Shown: in pieces, positions 19,938 through 27,800 of the stretch
Numbering within the stretch: position 1 is the first letter of the stretch
Layout of the letters: each line of letters begins with the position of its first letter
Source of the DNA: Clostridium sp. CAG:452
GTDB taxonomy: Bacteria > Bacillota > Clostridia > TANB77 > CAG-508
NCBI GenBank assembly: GCA_000434035.1
Contig: FR893523.1
Location: 86,245 to 150,244 of the forward strand
Direction: 5' to 3'
DNA length: 64,000 bases
Translations under genes and position numbers: made by a program
Notes under the pieces: generated by a model
What the model was told of the DNA's origin: nothing
The model's input: only the letters and a program-made list of their open reading frames with translations
Database searches by the model: none

Positions 19938-21299
19938 ATGGCAGAAAATGAAGCAATGGAAGGAAAAGATTTTGCAAAAGAAGAACAAGTTAAAGCTAAA
20001 TTTGAGGAAATACTTACACAGATAATAAATGAGATGGAACATGACGAAGCAACAGTTACATTAGAGGGAGAAGCAGCAGATATTAATATAAATGTAAAAA
20101 AAGAAAAAGAAGTATACAATATTAGTTTGCTTGGTGAAAATATTGCAACAATAGATGAAAATAAACAATTCTCTTATGATATAAATGGTTTGGAGAATGT
20201 AAAACAAAAATTAGAAGACAAAAAAAATCCTGTTGCCAAATATGAAGACTTAGGACTTCCCGATATAGAATATTTAAAAGAACTAGAAAAAGATAAACAA
20301 AAAGAAGATGACGAACAGGAAAAAGAAAAAGAAAATCCAGATGATGAAGAAAAGGACGAAAATGAAAAAGACGAAGAAGAAAAACCAGATTTAGAAGATG
20401 ACAAAGAAGAGGATAGAGAAGAAATTGCAGAAAAATATAATATTAATTCAAAAGATGTTATACATATAAAAAGAGATGAAGGAGAAAAAGTAACCGAGCA
20501 TGACACTTTTGCTAATGCTGCAAATTTTGATAAAAAATATAAAGATATATACATGATAAGAGGAAAAGATCCATATTCTTGGAAAGCAATAGGAAAAGAC
20601 AAGGACGGAAAAAAGGAAGAAATAGAAAATGAACAAAGTAAACAAACAGGGGGAAAGAATCCAGACATTACAATCAAAAAGTTAAGTGGAGAAAAAATAG
20701 AAGAAATAAAACCACTTGCTGTATACAAAATTGATTCTCAGACAGCATATGCTATAACAAGAAATGAGCACGGCCAAAGTGAGCTTATTTATTGTAGACA
20801 ACAAGCGGGAGACGAAAAAAACTATTGGGGAATTAAAGTACCAGAAGCAGAAAGAAAAAATACTATACAAGAATCTGCAGATGCAAGAGAATTTTTGGAT
20901 AGAAGAAACAATTCTAGTCAAGATTTGTCAGGCAAAGCAAAAGCTTTTGAAAAAGCAGATGATTTAGATAAAAGAGGAGTTCCTTCAAAAGAAAAAGGAG
21001 TACAAACATATGAAATAGAGGGAAACGAGAGACAGAATAGAGAAGTTACAAAAGAAGAAATAAAAGAAGATTTATATGAAAGATTAGGAATAAAGGAAAA
21101 AATGAAAGGTGCAATGCCGGGATATCTTGACTATATAGAAGAAAAAATAGACCAAAAGGCAGAAAGAATAATGAAATTATTAGAAGAAAATGATTCAATG
21201 ACATATGAGGAAGCAGTGAACAGAGCAGAAAGAGAATCAGGAGAAAGAGAACAAGGAGGAAAAACACCAGACGAAGGAACAAGAAAAAGAGGCGAATAA
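19938..21299 (+). CDS. acidic, highly charged protein of the secretion operon, unknown function
   Basis: 453 residues, last gene of the operon, ATG after AAAGGAGG. The N-terminal 100 residues look globular. Residues about 115-160 are an almost uninterrupted Glu/Asp/Lys stretch. A second globular part (about 165-300) contains DPYSWKAIGKDKDGKK and PLAVYKIDSQTAYAITRN. The tail is helical and charged. It has no signal peptide, membrane helix or Cys. It could be a secreted substrate or cytosolic regulator of the apparatus; nothing in the sequence decides this. Confidence 0.6.
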   Translation: MAENEAMEGKDFAKEEQVKAKFEEILTQIINEMEHDEATVTLEGEAADININVKKEKEVYNISLLGENIATIDENKQFSYDINGLENVKQKLEDKKNPVAKYEDLGLPDIEYLKELEKDKQKEDDEQEKEKENPDDEEKDENEKDEEEKPDLEDDKEEDREEIAEKYNINSKDVIHIKRDEGEKVTEHDTFANAANFDKKYKDIYMIRGKDPYSWKAIGKDKDGKKEEIENEQSKQTGGKNPDITIKKLSGEKIEEIKPLAVYKIDSQTAYAITRNEHGQSELIYCRQQAGDEKNYWGIKVPEAERKNTIQESADAREFLDRRNNSSQDLSGKAKAFEKADDLDKRGVPSKEKGVQTYEIEGNERQNREVTKEEIKEDLYERLGIKEKMKGAMPGYLDYIEEKIDQKAERIMKLLEENDSMTYEEAVNRAERESGEREQGGKTPDEGTRKRGE

Positions 21300-21346
21300 A
21301 TTTTAAATTAAAAAACTATTTTAAGCTAAACCAAAATTTTTGCATA

Positions 21347-21390
21347 AACTCCTAATAATAGCTAAAACTATTATTGGGAGTTGATTTTTT
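21347..21390 (+). terminator. terminator hairpin that also carries the next ribosome site
   Basis: AACTCCTAATAATAG and CTATTATTGGGAGTT followed by a T run end the secretion operon. The 3' arm contains GGGAG, the only ribosome site for the SH3-CAP gene starting at 21391. Confidence 0.75.
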
Positions 21391-22142
21391 ATGAAATTAA
21401 AGTCAAAATTAATTTTATGTGTAATGATTTTTTTCTTGATAGCAGGTATATTTACAAGCAGTTTAGCAATGAAAAACTATCAAACAGTAAGCACACCAAC
21501 AGGTTTTGTTACTGCAACAACACTAAATGTAAGACAAGGACCACGGTACTAACTTTGGAGTAATAACAAAAGTGTATAAAAACCAATATATACGCTTATT
21601 TGCAAAAATAGGAGATTGGTATGTTGTACAAACGGATAATGATTATATTGGAGCAGTTAGCAGTAAATATATTAAACTAATATATCCTAATACTCGGAAG
21701 TGCTGGGAATAATTCTAACACAACAAAGCCAAATGCAAACAATACTACCAAAAGTGAACTTACAGCTGATGAACAAGAGGTATTTGATTTAATTAATGCA
21801 AAAAGGGTTGCTAATGGTTTATCTGCATTAAAAATAAATGACGAGGTACAAAATGTTGCAAGAATAAAGGCACAAGATATGGTCGATAATAGTTACTTTT
21901 CTCACACTTCACCAATTTATGGTTCGCCATTTGATATGATGAAAAAATTCGGAATAAGTTATAAAACAGCAGGAGAAAATATTGCAGGAAATTCAAGCAA
22001 CAGTGGGGCTGTAAATGCGTGGATGAATTCAGAAGGGCATAGAGCAAATATTTTAAATAGCAGTTTTATTTATACAGGGATAGGTGTAGTAAAAAGCCCA
22101 AAATATGGGAAAATATATGTACAAATGTTTATAGGAAAATAA
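21391..22142 (+). CDS. secreted SH3b-CAP (YkwD-like) protein with two recoding sites
   Basis: 249 residues when C21544 and C21695 are skipped. Order: signal peptide (about 1-28), SH3b domain (TATTLNVRQGPGTNFGVITKVY, with the classical N-V-R-x-G-P opening), Asn/Thr-rich linker, then a CAP/SCP domain from about 125 (QEVFDLINAKRVANG, NSYFSHTSP, TAGENIA, SEGHRANIL). These are the family's conserved segments. Site 1 restores the SH3b Gly52 and site 2 the linker Gly102. Without the shifts the CAP domain would have neither signal peptide nor ribosome site. CAP proteins act at the cell surface; their exact role is unclear. Confidence 0.85.
21541..21547 (+). other. CGGT +1 recoding site, SH3-CAP site 1
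   Basis: CCA then C then GGT. This is the only site with T after CGG. The unshifted frame stops at the second codon after it (CGG TAC TAA). Confidence 0.8.
21692..21698 (+). other. CGGA +1 recoding site, SH3-CAP site 2
   Basis: ACT then C then GGA. Skipping C21695 joins the SH3b domain to the linker and CAP domain. Confidence 0.78.
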
Positions 22143-22150
22143 ATTATAAA

Positions 22151-22179
22151 GTAGGGGCGTATTGAATACGCCCCAATTT
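22151..22179 (+). terminator. GTAGGGGCG-type hairpin, probable terminator
   Basis: GGGGCGTAT and ATACGCCCC form a strong stem followed by AATTTTAT. It belongs to the GTAGGGG repeat family seen at 1834, 4045 and 51739. Confidence 0.65.
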
Positions 22180-22215
22180 TATAATATATCGCAAACAAAA
22201 ATTTGCACAAACATA

Positions 22216-22244
22216 TTGACAAATGTAAAATAATGGAATATAAT
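22216..22244 (+). promoter_or_regulatory. promoter of the toxin-antitoxin-like pair
   Basis: TTGACA at 22216-22221, 17 bp, TATAAT at 22239-22244; 40 bp before the first gene. Confidence 0.8.
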
Positions 22245-22284
22245 TTGAAAAATTAAAAATGCATAATAAAAAGGAAGTGATAAT

Positions 22285-22557
22285 ATGGACGATGAAAAAT
22301 TTAACTTAGTCAATGAAGAAGAGGTTGAATCAAAAAGTTATGAAGAATTACTAAAATTAGAAGAAGATCTAATGCATAATCCAGAAGCTACAGGATTAGA
22401 CTTGGCATTTGTTACATCAGTTATAGTAGATAGGGAAAAAGAAATGGGAATAGATAATACTATTCCATGGGAACAGGTAATTGATGAATTATTAAAAGGA
22501 ACTGAATTTGAAAATAATAACAGAAAAACATGCTCAACAAGAATTAATACAAATTAA
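22285..22557 (+). CDS. putative antitoxin
   Basis: 90 residues, acidic, starting MDDEKFNLVNEEEVESKSYEE. It overlaps the start of a RelE/ParE-like toxin by 50 bp, the usual antitoxin-first order. I do not recognise the family. The C-terminal part (PWEQVIDELLKGTEFE) could be the toxin-binding region. The ATG follows AAGGAAGTG. Confidence 0.6.
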   Translation: MDDEKFNLVNEEEVESKSYEELLKLEEDLMHNPEATGLDLAFVTSVIVDREKEMGIDNTIPWEQVIDELLKGTEFENNNRKTCSTRINTN

Positions 22558-22792
22558 ATGGTATATTGCTCAAGATTCAGAATTTTATGCAAATAAAACA
22601 GTTAATGAAATAAATAAAAGAATAGAAAATTTATTATTTTTTCCAGAAATGGGGAAAGTAATAAATGAGAAACGAAACATAAGGCAAATTATATACAAAT
22701 CATATAAAATTCTATATAAATTTGATTCAGAAAATATTTATATCTTACATATAATTCATCATTCTAGAGATATTTCAAATCTTAAAATTTAA
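22508..22792 (+). CDS. RelE/ParE-superfamily toxin
   Basis: 94 residues from TTG 22508, with AAAAGGA upstream. Family pattern: EKHAQQELIQIKWYIAQDS helices, the FFPEMGKVI turn, RQIIYKSYKILYKF strands and a final HIIHHSRD, as in ParE/RelE toxins. Members poison gyrase or cleave ribosome-bound mRNA; the sequence alone does not say which. It is translationally coupled to the overlapping antitoxin. Confidence 0.78.
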   Translation: MKIITEKHAQQELIQIKWYIAQDSEFYANKTVNEINKRIENLLFFPEMGKVINEKRNIRQIIYKSYKILYKFDSENIYILHIIHHSRDISNLKI

Positions 22793-22881
22793 TTCAAAAA
22801 TCTTTCAAGTTAAGAGAATTTTTTAAAACTAAATTATGCATTTTTAATGCTTTATTTAATAAAATTTAAAAGGTGATTTTA

Positions 22882-24136
22882 TTGAATAATATAAAAAAAA
22901 TAATAATTGGATTTATAATTGCATTAATGTGTGTTAATGTAAGCGTATTTGCGTACGAGATAGAAGAAGAAACGGACTATGTATGGTTAAAGGAAGAAAT
23001 AGAAAATGTTTCTACAAATATTTCAAAAGAACCAAGCATTTTATCAAGAAGTGCAATTGCTTTTGATAGAAATTCAAAAACAATATTATATGGTAAAAAT
23101 TATGACAAAGAAGTTCCAATGGCAAGCACAACAAAAATAATGACAGCAATAGTATTTGTAGAAAACAATAAAAACTTAAATGAAGAAGTAGAGGTTTGCA
23201 AACAAGCTGCAAACATAGGGGGCTCAAGGTTAGGACTAAAAACAGGAGACAAAATAACAAAAGAAGATTTATTATATGGATTGATGCTTTGCTCACGGAA
23301 ATGATGCTGCGATACAAGTAGCCGTAAGCACTGCGGGAAGCGTAGAAAATTTTGCTAATTTAATGAATAAAAAAGCACAAGAGCTAAATTTAAAACATAC
23401 TCATTTTATAACTCCACATGGATTAGATGAGGAGAAACATTATACAACTGCATATGAGCTTGCGTTAATTGCCGATTATGCATTAAATATTCAAAAAATT
23501 TCAGAGGTTGTAAGTACTAAAGTGCATAATGTAAATATAAATGGAAATATAAAAACAATAACAAATACAAATGAACTGCTTGGATATTTAGACGGTGTAA
23601 ATGGCATAAAGACTGGATTTACAAATGGGGCAGGAAGATGCCTAGTAACGTCAGTAACAAGAAATGGATTTAATATTATAACAGTTGTACTAGGAGCCGA
23701 TACTAAAAAAATAAGGACAAAAGATTCTATCAATTTAATAGAGTACATATATAAAAACTATGAAATAGTAAATCTAGAAGAATTGGTTAATAATGAATTT
23801 GAAAAATGGAAAAAAGTAAATGAGAATAGGATTATTGTAAATAAAGGTGAAAAGCAAAGTGTAAAATTAGGTTTAGAAAATTTTAAATATAAATTATATC
23901 CAATAAAAAAAGAAGAAATTGATAATATAAGAATAAGTATAAATTCTTTAAAATATTTAGAAGCACCAGTAGAAGAAAACACTAAAATTGGAAAAGTCAC
24001 ACTACAAATTGGCGATAGTAATGTGGAAAGTATAGATATAATCACAAAAAATATAGTAAATAAAAAAAGTGCAAGATATTACTTTATAGAATTAATAGGA
24101 AATTTTAAGAATGTATATATGCAATTAATTGCATAA
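22882..24136 (+). CDS. dacA: D-alanyl-D-alanine carboxypeptidase (PBP5/DacA type) with one recoding site
   Basis: 417 residues from TTG 22882 (AAAAGGTG upstream) when C23296 is skipped. It trims the terminal D-Ala of peptidoglycan stem peptides. Visible: signal peptide, SxxK in ASTTKIM (Ser about 82, Lys about 85), SxN restored as CSGNDAA (Ser138-Gly139-Asn140), KTG in GIKTGFTNGAG (about 243), then a PBP5 C-terminal beta domain and an amphipathic anchor-like tail. The recoding site falls inside the catalytic SxN triad: without the shift Asn and KTG are lost and translation stops two codons on. Confidence 0.88.
23293..23299 (+). other. CGGA +1 recoding site, dacA
   Basis: TCA then C then GGA, followed by AAT. 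Skipping C23296 recreates the catalytic Ser-Gly-Asn motif. Confidence 0.87.
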
Positions 24137-24140
24137 GTAA

Positions 24141-24175
24141 AAAAATAAAGACTTTGAAAAAAGTCTTTATTTTTT
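24141..24175 (+). terminator. intrinsic terminator after dacA
   Basis: AATAAAGACTT and AAGTCTTTATT with a T run. It can also serve the minus-strand tRNAs poorly, as it lies just past the tRNA-Cys 3' end. Confidence 0.8.
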
Positions 24176-24249
24176 GGAGGCGACACCCGGATTCGAACCG
24201 GGGAATCAGAGTTTTGCAGACTCGTGCCTTACCACTTGGCTATGTCGCC
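24175..24249 (-). tRNA. tRNA-Cys (GCA)
   Basis: On the minus strand: acceptor GGCGACA pairs with TGTCGCC, anticodon loop CTGCAAA gives GCA, GGTTCGAATCC T-arm, discriminator U73 and encoded CCA. All arms fold. Confidence 0.95.
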
Positions 24250-24339
24250 GAATATTTAAGATATGATATAATTTATTCACTTTTAATTAAAATAGTACCA
24301 AATAACAATAAAAAAGTTAATAGTGAACAACTAAAAATC

Positions 24340-24415
24340 TGGAGCGGGAAACGGGGCTCAAACCCGCGACCTCTGCCTTGGCAAGGCAGCGCTCTATCAA
24401 CTGAGCTATTCCCGC
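24340..24415 (-). tRNA. tRNA-Gly (GCC)
   Basis: On the minus strand: acceptor GCGGGAA/TTCCCGC, anticodon loop TTGCCAA gives GCC with a normal 7-base loop, GGTTTGAGCC T-arm, CCA encoded. It reads GGC and GGT but not GGA. It therefore cannot by itself explain the CGGA sites. Confidence 0.95.
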
Positions 24416-24864
24416 AAAAATTAAAGCATAACTATAATAGCAAATTTATATAAAAAAGTCAATAGAAAAAATTGGATTTAATTGCTAAAATCTTTTTTAC
24501 ATAATGTGTTGATAAATAACTTAAAATATTGTATAATTAGTATGTATTATTGGATATGGCGTTTAAAAGCATGCTTACTTTAGTAAAAATACTAAAGGGA
24601 TTTTTATACATATAAAAAGGCTGTATAACTACGGGAATAAGCCAAAAGAACAAGAAAATGAAAAAATTATTATACACATAAAAAAATGTCATGAAAATGT
24701 AATATTTAATGCTAATAAAAAACAAAACTCTAAAAAATGGCTTCCGTAAAGGCTTAAAGGACGTTTTTTTACAAAAGAAAAATGCCTAAAAAAGAGGTAT
24801 TGATTTAATTTTAAAAAAATTTATAATATATATAGTTAGTATTTTGTAAGAAGGAAGGTAAATT
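24416..24864 (+). other. long leader of the surface-protein gene, possibly a structured RNA
   Basis: About 450 bp without a credible ORF. Elements seen: palindrome AAGCATGCTT near 24568, hairpin CTTTAGTA/TACTAAAG near 24580, and ACGGGAATAAGCC at 24631-24643. The latter can pair over 100 bp with GGCTTCCGT at 24739-24747, and is itself enclosed by GGCT/AGCC. A T run follows at 24764. This looks like a regulatory 5' leader, but I cannot match it to a known riboswitch class. c-di-GMP-I, c-di-GMP-II and purine consensus cores are not evident. Confidence 0.4.
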
Positions 24865-27800
24865 ATGAAAAGGATTAAGATTTTATTAATGGCATTAATA
24901 GTAGCTTTGATTTCAATAGCGGTACTAAACCCAAATGCGATATATGCAGCAGAAGAAAAAAGGGACCTTACATATCAAAGAACAAGACCATATAGTGAAG
25001 ATAATGGAGATAATAACATAGACAATGAAGAATATACCTTCGCTAGACATAAAGATGGTCAAGAATTTAAGTATTCAATAGTAAAGATATTTGATTATAA
25101 TAAAAGAGAATTAGAAACTCCATATAAAAAATTCGAAGATAGCTTTTATTGTATAAGAGGAGGAAAGGGCTTTGGTAGTGTGGAATTTGGTGACAATAGT
25201 TCTGCAAACTCAACAAAATATACAGTAATAGAAAATATGAAATCTAATGCTAATGAGGTAATTGCCAAGTATAAAGAATTATATAATATTAACCTAGATA
25301 GAACAGAGAACATTACTTTTAATGAGAAAACATATAACAATGTTAACATATATAATGCAATGCTATGGATAGCAGATAATGCATATTTACCAGTAAATAC
25401 AGATAAATACAATGCACAAGAATATAAAACAGAATTACTAACAAAAATAGGAATTGCAAAAGTAAACCAAGGTATGATAACAGATGATGATTTAGAAGTA
25501 ATTCAACAGTTAGCTTTTTGGTATTTTGCAAATTATGATGAAAACGGAAAAAATGAATCAGTATCAACAACAAATCCAACACCAGTTAATTGGCTAGCTA
25601 TAAATGAAAGTAATGATGTGTTTGGAACAAGAAGGGCAAACTATTTAAACAGAATATATCAATATTTTATAGAAGGAGCATTAAAAGAAGGCTCAGATTC
25701 AACTAGCACAATAAGAGAAACAACTAATAGTGATAGTGTAAATATAGAATTTGATAAAAATATAAAATTTGGAGTAGAAGATAAAAGTAGTACAGGAACA
25801 AAGCCAAATCCATATGAAAACTATTATCTAATAGGACCATTTAAAATTACAACAAATGATGCAAGATACAACGATTTTGAATTAGCATTAAAAGACGGGA
25901 AAGGAAATATTGTTAATCAATACTTCTATTTTGAACAAACAGAAGATACATTAAAAAGAATGCAAATTTTTGATGTTATAAATTCAACAGGAAATAAAGT
26001 TGAATTAGAAAAAGTTACATATAATAATGAATATTATATTAAATTATATAAATCAGCAATGGAATTTGTTGATATAGACTGCTCAAAATTTTCACTAAAA
26101 GTATCAAAAACAGGAAAATGGGCAACAGCAAATTTCTTGTATGCTACAGGAAATGACCAAGCGGTAATTGAAATAAAAAGAGATAAAGCAGAGGCAGAAG
26201 ATGAAATATCAACAGAAGTACCAAAAAGATTTGACTTAGCACTACGTAAATTTATAACAGCAATTAAACGTGCAGAAAAAAATATAGAAGTTGCAGATAG
26301 AACACCAAGAGTAGATACAACAACTTTAATAAATGGTATTAAAGATGATAGAACAGGAGAGGTAGAGTATACAGCAACATACACTCATCCAAAAGACAAA
26401 CAAAAAGTAGAAACAGGAGATATAGTTACATATAAAATAAGAGTGTATAATGAGGGACAGGTAGATGGAACAGCAACAGAAGTAACAGATTACTTGCCAG
26501 CAGGCCTAGAGTTAGTGGCTGGAAGCGCAATAAATACTAAATATGGATGGAAAACAGGAGAACAAATAACATTAAAAGATGGTTCAAAAGTGACACCAAT
26601 AACATCTAACTATTTAAAAGATACAACTATAAAAGCATTTGACAGAACAAAAACATCAGAAACAACAGAAGGCATTTGGCAAAAAGCAGAAAAAGGCGAA
26701 GGCGGATTATATTATGCAGATTTAGAAGTAGAATGTAAAGTTGTAGCAATAGCAAGTGGAGTAGAGCAAAACCTAAGAAATATAGCAGCAATAACAGTAG
26801 ATAGCGGAGATGATGATGACTCTGTACCAGAAAAACCAAATTTAGATGATTACACTCCACCAACAGACAATAGCACATATCAAGAAGATGATGATGACTA
26901 TGAAGATTTAGTTTTACCAGGAAAAACATTTGACTTAGCATTAAGAAAATATATAACAGAAGTTAATGGTACAAAACTAGAAGATACTAGAGTACCAGAT
27001 ATAGATGTAACAAAACTAGCAAGTGGAGAAGCAACAACAGCAGACTATAAGCATAAAAAGTATCCAGTTGAAGTAAAAACAGAAGATATAGTAACATACA
27101 GATTTACAGTATATAATGAAGGCGATATAGAGGGTTATGTATATTCTATAACAGATTATTTACCTCAAGGGTTAGAATTTGATGCAAAATCAAATCCAGA
27201 GTTTATAGAAGCTAAAACTTCAGGTGAATACACAGCAGAAGAATTAGAAGGTAAAGAATATATATATAGTATAAATAAGGAAAAAAATACAATTACAATA
27301 TCTAAGATTCCAGCGCAAGGAGAAACAGGACTACAACCATATTTATTTGGCTTAAATCCATTTGACGGAGAAAAACTAGATAGTAAATCAATAGATATTA
27401 AATTTAAAGTTTCTGCAGAAACTTCAGCAAATGATATGGTTTTAACAAATATTGCAACAATGGACTATACATCAGCACCAAGACCACAAGAAGAAAAAAT
27501 TAAAGATAGAGATTCTAAACCAGAAAACTTTACTGAGCCAACAGCAGAAGATTTATTAGAGCCATTACCAGGATATAAAGGAAACGAAGAAAATAAAAAT
27601 GATTTAACAGATTCTAAATATCATTATAAAGGTCAAGAAGATGATGATGATTTTGAGAAAATAATTATAAAAGGAACACCTTTTGACTTATCACTTCGTA
27701 AATTTATAACAAAACTAAATGGAACAGAATTAAAAGATGAAAAAGATAGAACACCAAAAATAAATACAAGTAAGCTAAATACAATAGATTCGACAACAGG

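Noticed and set aside
6987..21299. Integrative conjugative element
   Set aside because: No integrase, relaxase, coupling protein or flanking direct repeats are visible in the window; base composition does not differ from neighbouring core genes.
24154..24453. A 99-codon open frame on the plus strand
   Set aside because: It runs through the antisense of tRNA-Cys and tRNA-Gly and is a shadow of those genes.
24540..24600. Purine riboswitch, because of GGATATGGC near 24550
   Set aside because: The second conserved core (TTTCTACC-type loop) and the three-stem layout are missing.
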